Source of the DNA: Scortum barcoo
Lineage: Eukaryota; Chordata; Actinopteri; Centrarchiformes; Terapontidae
Direction of reading: 5' to 3'
DNA length: 64,000 nucleotides
NCBI GenBank assembly: GCA_023238725.1
Contig: CM041553.1
Location: 24,170,501-24,234,500, forward strand
A model generated the notes under the pieces. That model worked only from the letters and a program-made list of their open reading frames with translations. It made no database searches and was not told where the DNA came from. Made by a program: the position numbers and the translations under genes. Below, piece by piece: positions 25,201-36,009 of this stretch (its first letter is position 1; every line of letters starts with the position of its first letter).

Positions 25201-27635
25201 AACTAGAACTGGGACCTGAAGGACCACAGCAACCTCCAGTGGTGACTTCACAAAAGATCATCGCCACTGTGCACTGTGAGTATGACAACAAAAACCAACA
25301 CTATTTAGCATCAGTTTCATAGACACAAGACAGTCTTCAAAACAGCTCGTGTTTGTTTTTTATTTTTTACAAAATGTCTTATTGTATTAAAAGAATAGTT
25401 TGATTTTGGGAAATACACTTATTCATGTTGTTGTTAAGGTAGATGAGAAGACTGATACCACTCTCATATCTGTACATGACATCCATATACACATCCAGGA
25501 TCTGTTTCTAGTCTTTGTTCTAAACTAAGATAACTGGCAAGCTTTATATCTTTAACCTACAGACATGAAAGTGATATCAATCTTATCTAAGTCTCAGAAA
25601 GAAGGCAAAAGAATATTTTCCACAAATAGGACTACTATGATGACCATCTGTGTAGTGAGTTGCAGAATCAAAACTGGTCAAAACTGTACAGCTTTTTCAT
25701 TTAAAAAAACCCAAAACAATATCTATTGTACATATTTTTAACATTTTTCTTTTTTTGGTCATTTTTTTCTATTTCATTTAAGTTATGATTTTTTTTTCTT
25801 TCTACCACTGATTAGAAAAGTATATAGATTTAAATTTCTTTTTGCAGTAATATCTTTGAATTTGTTTGTTGTTCTTTTGGTCATTTTTTTCTATTTCATG
25901 TATGTTGCTCTACACTCAGACAAATTTCTTGTATGAACTTTAATAATATAAATCCAATTCTGACTTTGATTCTGATTCTAAAATGAAACAGGCTTTCTTA
26001 CTTGCTGTGCCAGCTAGCTTTGCAGTGTTCACATCCCATCCCTTCAGCCACCCCGCACTTTTAAACTGGCACCTGTTTGCTTGTTGCGTTAAGTGTTGTA
26101 TTTCTCTCAACATACAGATATGCCTCGCAGAACATCATATCCTCATCATCAAGTCATCCTCACAGAGGGAGAGCGTCTGCGACTGGACTGCTCAGCTACG
26201 GGAAACCCAAAACCGTCCTACACCTGGATTACCCCTGACGGCCCCTCCACCTTCACAGGCAGCGTTTTCACCATCAGATCTGTAACACATACAGCTGCAG
26301 GGAGATACACATGTTCTGTCAAAAACTACTTGGCGACTATCACGGTCGAGGTTGATGTGGTTGTCATTAGTGAGTTTAAATTCTTCTTCTTCATCTTTCT
26401 TTACCTAAACCGGTGATTCATTTTAAAAACATGATAGCAGGAGATACCATCATCGTCTGCAAATGTGGAGATTTATAAAAATTCATATATAAGACTTGAA
26501 AGCAAAGGTTTAATTGTTTAAATTGTTAAATGCTATATCATATTTTATTATCTTTTTGTTCATCTTTTTGTTCCTTAGAAGCACCTAAGGAGCTTCTATG
26601 GAGCCCCAAAGCTGACAAAAGGCATTAATGAATTATTACACAGCTCAAATATAGACACTGATCAATTAAATGTCAGATAATTCAATGTGTGTAAAAAGAA
26701 ATTCTTTCTTCATAATTTATTTTACCATTTGTCTTTCACTGTCTCATTTTATTGTTCAACTTTTTTGCATTGTTTGTTTTGTCTTATTCCCAATGTTTAA
26801 TCTTAAGAATTTCCAATTTTCCCCACTCAACAGGTCCCATTTTCCTTTTGAGATTTCAAATTTGTCCTCATTGTTATATCTGAAGATAATATGAAAGTGT
26901 CTATACATGTCCAAAGAAAGTTTAAGAGACAATGTTGTGACAAAAAGTGTTTAAAATATAAATGATCAGCTTTGTTCAAAGACAACAAAAAATAGAGAAA
27001 AAAGTAAATGATAAATATTAGGATGCAGCATGACTGAATGGGAAGCATCTCCTGAATGCTATTATAATACTGATAGTGACACGTACTGTTGTACCTTACT
27101 GCCTGTCACAGTCTACCGTAAGTAAACCTGCTGTTGATCAAAACACTGTTTCTCTTGATGATTTAAACATCTATAATCATAATGTTAAAACAATGGAGTC
27201 GCAGTGATATTTCATATGTGGTTCCTTAATCAGTTCTTTTAAATCCACAGTCAACATTAACTTTTATCTTGTTTGTCTCTCTACATCTCTCTGTGTTTGT
27301 CTCCACAGAGCCTCCTGATAATGTCTCCATCAGCTTTAATCACAATGGGCCGATGATTGAGGGCAAACAGTACACTCTGCAGTGTTCGGTCTATGAAGTC
27401 GCTCCTGTTGAAAACCTCACTGTGATCTTCTACAAAGAACAGACAGTGCTGGGCCAACTACAGTCCAGTCACACAGGGATCAAACCAGTGAATGAGACCT
27501 TCACTTTTGACATCACCCCCAGTAAAGAAGATGATGGAGTCCAGTACCAATGTGAGGCCAAACTGGAACTGGGACCTGAAGGACCACAGCGACCTCCAGT
27601 GGTGACTTCACAAAAGATCCTCTCCACTGTGCACT
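19260..27635 (+). CDS. ICAM-like Ig receptor locus B (four D2 exons, no membrane exon)
   Basis: Paralogue of locus A. Exons: signal peptide 19260-19332 (MFFHFILLVVSLVSFPRS start); D1 19773-20042; D2 20234-20561; D3 21414-21665; D2 22599-22925; D3 23768-24019; D2 24949-25275; D3 26118-26369; D2 27309-27635. All junctions are phase 1. Apart from the first D2, all D2 exons are 327 bases and all D3 exons 252 bases, and all are open. The first D2 is 328 bases: an extra T in TGTTTCGGTC near 20310 shifts the frame. Skipping that exon would restore an open chain, since exon loss is phase-neutral. The fourth D2 has Gln in place of the Trp before the second Ig cysteine (YQC for YWC). D1 keeps GLETS, aligning with the ICAM-1 integrin-binding Glu. 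No transmembrane exon occurs before locus C, so a membrane form would need exons of C at 35506 or 35897. Otherwise the product is secreted or the locus is dead. Confidence 0.78.
19953..22316 (+). repeat. D2-D3 array unit B1 (about 2.36 kb)
   Basis: From mid-D1 of the full exon to the first half-D1 junction. It contains the frameshifted D2 (20234-20561) and an open D3 (21414-21665). Confidence 0.88.
22317..22407 (+). pseudogene. half D1 exon remnant
   Basis: 91-base 3' part of D1 with its GTAAGT donor; acceptor and 5' half are absent. Confidence 0.85.
22317..24666 (+). repeat. D2-D3 array unit B2 (2.35 kb)
   Basis: Half D1 (22317-22407), open D2 and open D3, nearly identical to its neighbours. 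Confidence 0.9.
24667..24757 (+). pseudogene. half D1 exon remnant
   Basis: Same 91-base remnant with donor only. Confidence 0.85.
24667..27026 (+). repeat. D2-D3 array unit B3 (2.36 kb)
   Basis: Half D1 (24667-24757), open D2 (24949-25275) with a K-to-G change at the start (EGGQY), and open D3 (26118-26369). In A2 and B3 the D3 exon starts YMP; in the other units it starts YKP. Confidence 0.9.
27027..27117 (+). pseudogene. half D1 exon remnant
   Basis: Same 91-base remnant with donor only. Confidence 0.85.
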
Positions 27636-28173
27636 GTGAGTATGACAACGAAAATCAACACTATTTAGCATTAGTTTCATAGACACAAGACAGCCTTCAA
27701 AACAGCTGGTGTTTTGTTTTTTACTTTTTACACCTACAGACATGTAAGTGATATAAATCTTATCTAAGTCTCAGAAAGAAGGCAAAAGAATATTTTCCAC
27801 AAATAGGACTGCAGAATCAAAACTGTACAGTTTTTCATAAAAAAAACCCAAAACAATACCTATTGTACATATTTTAAACATTTTTCTTTTTTTGGTCATT
27901 TTTTTCTATTTCATTTAAATTATGATTTTTTTTTCTTTCTACCACTGATTAGAAAAGTATATAGATTTAAATTTCTTTTTGCAGTAATATCTGAATTTGT
28001 TTGTTGTTCTTTTGGTCATTTTTTTCTATTTTATGTATGTTGCTCAGCACTGAGACAAATTCCTTGTATGAACTTTAATAATATAAATCCAATTCTGACT
28101 TTGATTCTGATTCTAAAATGAAATAGGCTTTCTTACTTAAAAAATAGAGAAAGTAAATGATAAATATTAGGGT
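27027..28173 (+). repeat. truncated last array unit B4
   Basis: Half D1 (27027-27117) and an open D2 (27309-27635). The D3 exon is deleted with the same breakpoints as the last unit of locus A. Confidence 0.85.
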
Positions 28174-30538
28174 CTTCTTTTCCCTTTTACCACTGATTGG
28201 AAAAGTATATAGATTTAAATTTCTTTTTACATTAATATCGTTGAATTTTGACTTATGTGATAAGCTTTTATTGTTGTTTGTCAGTTTCTGGCTCTGTATT
28301 ATCTTACCAACAGCATTAATGTACATATAATAATTTCAGTACCAGTCCTTCATTTAAAGATGTTGATTGACAGCATCACAAGTAAACTTTCTATTTGTCC
28401 ATAGGTAAAACAACACTGCCATTGCCAACAAGCGAGCCAGCAAGCAAAGCACACAGTGATATCGGCCGTGTACTGATTCACAGGTTCATAATGTGTTTCA
28501 TGCTTTTTTTTCTGCTGTAGAGAAATGTAAGAGGAGGTTTGTTTCCAAAATAATAACATAATACTTTTTACAACTAAAGCTGTAATTGGCAATGAAATGT
28601 ATTTTTATCCATGTCTTATGTAAGCTAGCTCACACTTGAAAACACTAGAGGGCATTAGCTTGTAAATGGACAGTGATCTGTAAATGCATACACAGAACAT
28701 ACGTGGCCATACTGAAATACTCACAACTACAATGCTAACATACTAATGTTTAGAAGGTATAAACAGAATGATTTTTCTACACCAAATTTTGTGCCAATCC
28801 ATCAAGCACATGTTAAGATATTTCTCAAAAGCCACCTTCATGATGGCGCTACAGGAAAAGTGAGAAGATCACAAAAGACATTAGGATCCATCCTCTGGGG
28901 ATGATGAATGTGTCAAATTTCTTCCCAATCCTTCCAGTAGCTGTAGATATATTTCGCCTGCTAGCATGGCTAAAAACAATGTTTAAGAAGTGCCAATAAA
29001 TGTTATGTTGTCATAATTGTGTTTTCTACATGTTATGTTGTATCATTTAGTGCTTGTCTTATTCAGTGAATAATTTTGATGTCTTTTAGTGGTTTCATAG
29101 AAGTAGACACAAACAGATCTGACCATAAGACCATCACAATAAGATAGACATGCTAAAATATATATATAATAAAATATATAAAATATATATAAAATATACT
29201 ATAAGCTGCACCAGCTTTCACTTTGATTATCTTTTTTTCAAACTAAGAGCTGAATCTTTGTTTTTATTATTGTAATTACTTCAAATTGGTTTCAGTGTTT
29301 GGGGTCAATGTAGATTCAAACCTTCTGCCTGACGTCATTTGGATGTTTCAAACTGATTTTGCTTTATTGGGGTAGGCTGTGTGTAGCAAAACACTGCAAT
29401 GAAGATCTGACATTTCTAACCTTTTGTTCAAGAGGTGTTGTCATGTACAATTAAAAGGAAATGAACAGCAACTCCTTGTGTCTTTAAAAAGGATTAAGAA
29501 AAACTTGTAATGTAGCTTCATACTTTCACTATTTGAGAAATTGTAGATGATTCTGTATTGCTAGATACTATTTTGTTACCCAAATGTGTTTCTGTGGTGG
29601 GTGTGAAGATCAAACTATGCCTCTGACTCCATTTCTACAGGTAATGCAGAGGCACATACAGCAAAGGCATCTGCAACCTCTAATAATGTGTTTAACGCTT
29701 CCTGTTTCCTTGTCACTACTGATCCTCCTGTTTCTATCCACATAATGCCACAAGAACGCACAGATAGACCTTAGCAAGAAACCATGTTTGCCACTTGTTC
29801 TATTCCACAGCTTTGCTAAATTAGCACAAGGCAGAGATCACATGGGCAAAGGATGAATGTGTACTGCTATTAATACAGCATGTTACGCCTGTGGCTTCTC
29901 AGTCTATTCTGGCAAATTTAGCAAGAAATGCCTCATTTGTGCTCAAAACGTAATATTAAAATGCCACTGGAAAGCCGCCCTCCTTCTTCCCATCTCTTAC
30001 GAGGTATTTGGTATTTTGTAACCTCATTATGACTTGAGTATGAACTTGCTCTGCACATCCAACAGATTAATTAAACACGTAAAGACAACCTACTGAGTGA
30101 AACTGTTTATTTCCCACCTGGAAATCAACTAATTTCCATAACAACATAACTTTATGCCAACATACTAATACTAATATTTGGTGTTATCAAATAGATTTTC
30201 TAGGTGTGGTCTGTTACAGCGATTTAGCCTACATGGGTGACCTGTGGTGGCCAAATATTATATTATTTTATGAGGTTTTATGGGGATAGGTTTAGATAAT
30301 GAATCTAAAATGATCTAATGTCAGTTGTAGTCTAGCAGTAATTCCTTGACAAGCCGACATTTCTCACACTCTTGGGGTCAACTTCTCGGTCTCTCAGTGA
30401 AGCTTACTTAATCTCCATTCAAATCTGCTTTGAGGTTTCAGTTCTGTAAAGTAAATAAGTAGTAAGTAGTAAGTGTTGTGACAAGAGGCTGCATTTCATT
30501 GGTTTTCATTGTCCTGCTTCAGTGAATAATCAAAACAG
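27636..30538. other. spacer between locus B and locus C
   Basis: Counterpart of 8571-11284, with no confirmed exon. An AT-rich insertion relative to copy 1 lies near 29100-29340 and includes a TATA-rich run near 29155-29200. Confidence 0.55.
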
Positions 30539-30559
30539 GGTAGATTTAAGTGCACACTT

Positions 30560-30568
30560 TTCTGGGAA
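30560..30568 (+). promoter_or_regulatory. candidate GAS/STAT site upstream of locus C
   Basis: TTCTGGGAA fits the STAT palindrome TTCNNNGAA and sits 92 bases before the locus C start codon. Human ICAM1 has a comparable interferon-gamma element (TTTCCGGGAAA) close to its start. Placement and sequence are suggestive; function is not shown. Confidence 0.35.
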
Positions 30569-30659
30569 ATGTCACACCCAGATGTACTTTCTGACCCTCT
30601 GACTTTAGGTTTTATTTCCAGACATTTTAGTTTTCTTTAGACAACTGGATTTGACAAAA

Positions 30660-33600
30660 ATGTTTTTTTGTTTCAAACTTTTGATTTTTTCTTTGGTGAG
30701 CAGTGTCTATGTGTCTGGGTGTGGTGAGTAAATGGTCTTTTAAAAAGTAAAGTTTTCAAGGATGGTTCAAAGCCAATAGATATGCATTTAGTATCCTTCA
30801 AAAAGGACAGTTAAAATCTGTGTGGATTTCAGTGGTGAATAAAATAAGAAACCGTTAATTGATTGATTGACTGATTGAAGTTAGCAAAGACATAAATCTA
30901 GCATGTATGCAAGTTTATTTGGGTATTTTATACTTTCATTTTATTTTATATGTTTATAGAATAAAATATTGTTTATTGGTACTTTTGCCGAAGACATGAA
31001 GAGCACCAAAGAAGTCTGCAAGGCTAAAAATTTGCAAGAGTCTGCAGTAGGTGGCTGATGTGTCCACAAATTTAGACAATAAAAACGTGTCTGACTGTTT
31101 TTTAAGTCCCTGAGTCATTTCTTCTTAAATTAAAGTTATCAGGCAGACCATTTGTGTGGACCACGACGAACAAACACACTGTAAATGTTTACAGAAGTCA
31201 TACGTCCTTATCAGTGCCCAAACATGGCACAGGATAAATATTTAGATGAAGAAAAAAATACCCAGGAGAGAGACAGAGGTGGAGCTCAGATTTCATGCAC
31301 AGCTGGCTTGCTTTTGTACAGCCAAAGCGATAAACAAAGTGTGTCTAACTGTGAAGAACAGATGACAAAGTGTGTCAGAAGGGAACACACGTGCAGAAGT
31401 GATCATGTTAGTACCATTACAAACAATAGCAACATGTTTCATTTCACTGATTAGAGGAAATGTGTGGCAACATGTGATGCTGATCTTGTTCTAGTCAAAC
31501 TTTAACTCTGACCACACCTTTACTGATCTGAAGTAAAGTGCGGGGAAGTCAATCATATCCAATGCCCCTCTTTCTTGGCTCAGTCTCAGCAGACTGAAGA
31601 AACCAAACGAAAACTTTTCTAAGCAATGATTTCTCTGTTAGACAAACAGGTTAGGTAGTGAGGCTTACAGGTAGCAAAACATACAGCTCCTGCCCTGACA
31701 GGCTATGTACACATTTAATATAATATATATAACAGGTGTAGAATATATTTTCAGTGCTTTCTATTGCTGAAATACAGTGGGGCAAAAAAGTATTTAGTCA
31801 GCCACCAATTGTGCAAAGTTCTCCCACTTAAAAGATGAGAGAGGTCTCCAATTTTCATCATAGGTATACTCTCAACTATGAGAGACAAAATGAGAAAAAA
31901 AAAAATCCAGAAAATCACATTGTCTGATTTTTAAAGAATTTATTTGCAAATTATGGTTGGAAAATAAGTATTTGGTCAATAACAAAAGTTCATCTCAATA
32001 CTTTGTTATATACCCTTTGTTGGCAATGACAGAGGTCAAACGTTTTCTGTAAGTCTTCACAAGGTTTTCACACACTGTTGCTGGTATTTTGGCCCATTCC
32101 TCCATGCAGATCTCCTCTAGAGCAGTAATGTTTTGGGGCTGTCGCTGGGCAACATGGACTTTCAACTCCCTCCAAAGATTTTCTATGTGTGGTTGAGATC
32201 TGGAGACTGGCTAGGCCACTCCAGGACCGTTGAAATGCTTCTTACGAAGCCACTCCTTCGTTGCCCGGGCGGTGTGTTTGGGATCACTGTCATGCTGAAA
32301 GACCCAGCCACGTTTCATCTTCAATGCCCTTGCTGATGGAAGGAGGTTTTCACTCAAAATCTCACGATACATGGCCCCATTCATTCTCTCCTTTGCAGAA
32401 AAACAGCCCCAAAGCATGATGTTTCCACCCCCATGCTTCACAGTAGGTATGGTGTTCTTTGGATGCAACTCAGCATTCTTTCTCCTCCAAACACGACAAG
32501 TTGCTTTTTACCAAAAAGTTCTATTTTGGTTTCATCTGACCAATATGACAGTCTCCAAATCCTCTTCTGGATCATCCAAATGCTCTCTAGCAAACTTCAG
32601 ACGGGCCTGGACATGTACTGGCTTAAGCAGGGGGACACGTCTGGCACTGCAGGATTTGAGTCCCTGGCAATGTAGTGTGTTACTGATGGTAGCCTTTGTT
32701 ACTTTGGTCCCAGCTCTCTGCAGGTCATTCACTAGGTCCCCCCGTGTGGTTCTGGGATTTTTGCTCACCGTTCTCGTGATCATTTTGACCCCACGGGGTG
32801 AGATCTTGCGTGGAGCCCCAGATCGAGGGAGATTATCAGTGGTCTTGTATGTCTTCCATTTTCTAATAATTGCTCCCACAGTTGATTTCTTCACACCAAG
32901 CTGCTTACCTATTGCAGATTCAGTCTTCCCAGCCTGGTGCAGGTCTACAATTTTGTTTCTGGTGTCCTTTGACAGCTCTTTGGTCTTGGCCATAGTGGAG
33001 TTTGGAGTCTGACTGTTTGAGGTTGTGGACAGGTGTCTTTTATACTGATAATGAGTTCAAACAGGTGCCATTAATACAGGTAACGAGTGGAGGACAGAGG
33101 AGCCTCTTAAAGAAGAAGTTACAGGTCTGTGAGAGCCAGAAATCTTGCTTGTTTGTAGGTGACCAAATACTTATTTTACAGAGGAATTTACCAATTAATT
33201 CATTAAAAATCCTACAATGTGATTTCCTGGATTCTTTCCCCCCATTCTGTCTCTCATAGTTGAAGTGTACCTATGATGAAAATTACAGGCCTCTCTCATC
33301 TTTTTAAGTGGGAGAACTTGCACAATTGGTGGCTGACTAAATACTTTTTTTCCCCACTGTAGTCAGCCGGCCAAAGGGCGCAGTTTACAGTTTTTTATGG
33401 TTTACAAATAAAACTGCATTTCCACAACAAAATGAAAACCTCCTTATTCAAATGTAACATCGTGTTTAACACGTACACTACCATGAACCCATTTTCTGCA
33501 ATTCAATTAAAAACATACAAAAATTCTATGTAAAGCCTCTTGTAGAGCTCATAAAAAACTGCAAACTAAAACAGACATACCTGTTAGTCAAACACAAGTG

Positions 33601-34125
33601 TGGTTGGTGGTGGTGAAGCCAACAGGTGGAGAAACATACACCTCCTTCCCCTACACATGAGAGTAGGAATACAATTTACACAATGAAGCAGTCGCCATTT
33701 TGTTAGCTGTACAACACCTGCTCAGACACCTGCAGCTAACCGCTACACAAGCTAACAGACTTAACAAGCTAACTTTATTTGACCACACAGTAAAACCACA
33801 GAATGAAAACTTACTGACAATCACAAAGTGTGGCCAAACTAAGTTTGTTATTTGTTATACACTTTGATTTGGTGAACTTAACTGTATAATCTAATGACTG
33901 AAACAAATGACGAAGCTATTTTCAGTACCTGCCACTGCTCAAATAGTCGTGATGTCACGTTACCATGGTTACCACCAGTCGCCAAACGTGGGCCTCCTCA
34001 CAAACAAATAAAATAAAAAAATAAGATGTAATAAAACAATAAAAATAACTTTCTTTCAACATAAAAATAATACTGAATAAATATAGACATGAATGCATAA
34101 TAAAACAAATATAAACAAATATAAC

Positions 34126-34196
<71 letters not shown>

Positions 34197-36009
34197 TTTT
34201 TTTAACTCAATACTTATCTTACAGATTACAACTGTGCAGATAAACCTGTGTTCACTCCATCCAGTCTGGTAGTGAAGTTTGGTGACCCAGCCTCTGCCAC
34301 CTGCTCTGTATGTCAGCATTCCTGCATCGACAAACTATTTGGTTTGGAAAAATCTTTGGGAACCAAGACAACAAATGGAACCAGGATTACATGGAAAGTT
34401 AACAGCATGACTGAATGGGAAGCATCTCCTGAATGCTATTATAATACTGATAGTGGCACGTACTGTTGTACCTTACTGCCTGTCACAGTCTACCGTAAGT
34501 AAACCTGCTGTTGATCAAAACACTGTTTCTCTTGATGATTTAAACATCTATAATCACAATGTTAAAGCAATGGAGTCACAGTGATATTTCATATGTGATT
34601 CCTTAATCAGTTATTTTAAATCCACAGTCAACATTAACTTTTATCTTGTTTGTCTCTCTACATCTCTCTGTGTTTGTCTCCACAGAGCCTCCACATAATG
34701 TCTCCATCAGCTTTAATCACAATGGGCCGATGATTGAGGGCAAACAGTACACTCTGCAGTGTTCGGTCTATGAAGTCGCTCCTGTTGAAAACCTCATTGT
34801 GATCTTCTACAAAGAACAGACAGTACTGGGTCAACGACAGTCCAGCAACACAGGGATCAATCCAGTGAATGAGACCTTCACTTTTGACATCACCCCCAGT
34901 AAAGAAGATGATGGAGTCCAGTACTGGTGTGAGGCCAAACTGGAACTGGGACCTGAAGGACCACAGCGACCTCCAGTGGTGACTTCACAAAACATCCTCA
35001 CCACTGTGCACTGTGAGTATGACAACATATGACAACAAAATCAAACAGGTACATTTTCCAAAAGGTCAAACTATTGACCTTTTGGAAAATGTACCTGTTT
35101 GATTTCTTGCCCATTGTTAAATGAATGGATTGATACCACTCACATGTCAGTACGGGGAATAGGAAGCTTAATCAAGTTTGACTAGCTTAGCATAAAGATT
35201 GGAAACAGGGGGAAACAGTGAGCCTGGCCCTGCCCAAAGGTGACTAAATCTGACTACCAGCCTTTATAAAGCTCAAGTGTAGTGTTTTGATATTGAAAAA
35301 CATGGTTCAGCCCTAATATCCTGAGAGTCCTGATGATTAGAAATAATAAACTGGACTATAAAAACTGTCCTGTCATGTTACAATTTGACAAAACCAAGGT
35401 TTTATCAGCCTTTTCCTATTTCTTTTACAATGCATACCTGCATTACATTACGACCCTTATTTGCCTTTAACGACACGTGTTTTACTTTCCTCAATTAATA
35501 CACAGATAAGCCTCAGCTAGCTCATCCACCATATCCAGATTTGATCACCGTCCCATCAGGACACCGTCTCCAACTGAACTGCTCTGCCTTGGGAAACCCT
35601 AGTCCCTCATACAACTGGACTCTCCCTGTCAGCCTCTCCCCTCTCAATGGCAGCGTTCTCACTATCGACTCTGTTGCTGTTGAGGATGGGGGGCAGTACA
35701 CCTGTTCTGTCAGCAACAACTTAGGGACTATCACTGTGAAGTTTCACGTGGATGTCCAAGGTGAGTTAGCGTGTCTGCTCCTCAGGGTTACTATCAATAC
35801 TGTAAAATGAAAAGCAAGCCCAAGTTTTCAATGTCACTTTCTTGCTGCTTTTATATGTCATATATTAATGTACTCTGATCCTTCTTTTTCTTCTAGAAGG
35901 GGCTTTTGCGGCCCAATACATGGTCATTTTAATACCCAAGGCGGTGGGAATTGTGCTGGTTATCATCATCGTTATCGTCATCCTCAAGTGTTCTCGCTTA
36001 AGGGGGTAG
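30660..36009 (+). CDS. ICAM-like Ig receptor C, complete, short-tailed
   Basis: Type I membrane adhesion receptor predicted at 342 residues. Exons: signal peptide 30660-30723; D1 34225-34494; D2 34686-35012; D3 35506-35760; membrane and tail 35897-36009 (TAG). Total coding length is 1029 bases, all junctions phase 1, all exons open. D1 carries GLEKS, keeping the Glu that aligns with ICAM-1 Glu34 (known to contact the LFA-1 I domain). D2 starts QPPHNVS and contains YWC. D3 has a C2/I-set pattern (LNCSA and QYTCSVSNN). The last exon has one hydrophobic helix (AVGIVLVIIIVIVIL) and a tail of about 8 residues (KCSRLRG). Intron 1 is about 3.5 kb and holds a dead Tc1-like element and a long (TA)n run. 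A perfect 32-base inverted repeat follows D2. A possible poly(A) signal AATAAA is at 36766. Confidence 0.88.
31775..33359 (-). mobile_element. Tc1-like DNA transposon, inactive, in intron 1 of locus C
   Basis: About 1.6-kb element with terminal inverted repeats beginning CAGTGGGG (31775) and ending CCCCACTG (33359). It is flanked by the TA target duplication at 31773-31774 and 33360-33361. The two ends match over at least 30 bases (AAAAAGTATTTAGTCAGCC). It carries a Tc1-family transposase gene on the minus strand, opposite to the host gene. Confidence 0.93.
32140..32993 (-). pseudogene. Tc1-like transposase, frameshifted
   Basis: DDE transposase for cut-and-paste transposition. The start (MAKTKELSKDTRNKIVDLHQ) and helix-turn-helix region are open from 32993 to about 32532. 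The first catalytic Asp region (SDETK) is out of frame by one base. A second open piece (32468-32211) has GGGNIMLWGCFS and the second Asp region (HDSDPKH). The last region (SQSPDL) is again shifted. At least two frameshifts mean no working enzyme. Confidence 0.88.
33362..34128. other. remainder of locus C intron 1
   Basis: AT-rich, with no exon. The D1 exon region that resembles the other loci begins only about 34220, right after the microsatellite. Confidence 0.5.
34129..34193. repeat. (TA)n microsatellite
   Basis: About 32 uninterrupted TA dinucleotides, ending about 30 bases before the D1 acceptor of locus C. Length is likely variable between individuals. Confidence 0.97.
35038..35105. 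repeat. perfect 32-bp inverted repeat with 4-base loop
   Basis: Arms 35038-35069 and 35074-35105 are exact reverse complements separated by ACTA. It lies 25 bases after the D2 donor of locus C. Just before it TATGACAACA is duplicated. The same intron in the other loci lacks it, so it is specific to C and looks like a fold-back replication event. Transcribed RNA would form a strong hairpin. Confidence 0.93.
35106..35290 (+). repeat. dispersed percomorph repeat fragment
   Basis: Contains TAGCTTAGCATAAAGATTGG and GGGGGAAACAGTGAGCCTGG, phrases of a very common interspersed element in spiny-rayed fish genomes. A longer version lies at 38330-38990. Confidence 0.6.

Larger units (their letters stand above)
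16751..30538. repeat. segmental duplication, copy 2 (partner 1-11284)
   Basis: Starts about 90 bases after the gtf3c1 stop codon and contains the whole of ICAM-like locus B. It ends at 30538 (AATCAAAACAG), after which sequence unique to locus C begins. Differences from copy 1 are scattered substitutions and short indels, one extra array unit, and an AT-rich insertion near 29100-29340. The AATAAG near base 8 of copy 1 is AATAAA here (16758), a possible poly(A) signal for the gtf3c1 fragment. Confidence 0.92.

Noticed and set aside
32371..33012. 213-codon + strand frame inside the Tc1-like element
   Set aside because: Antisense shadow of the transposase; no known + strand protein in Tc1 elements.
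34056..34319. Minus-strand frame with IYIYIY repeats
   Set aside because: Translation of the (TA)n microsatellite.
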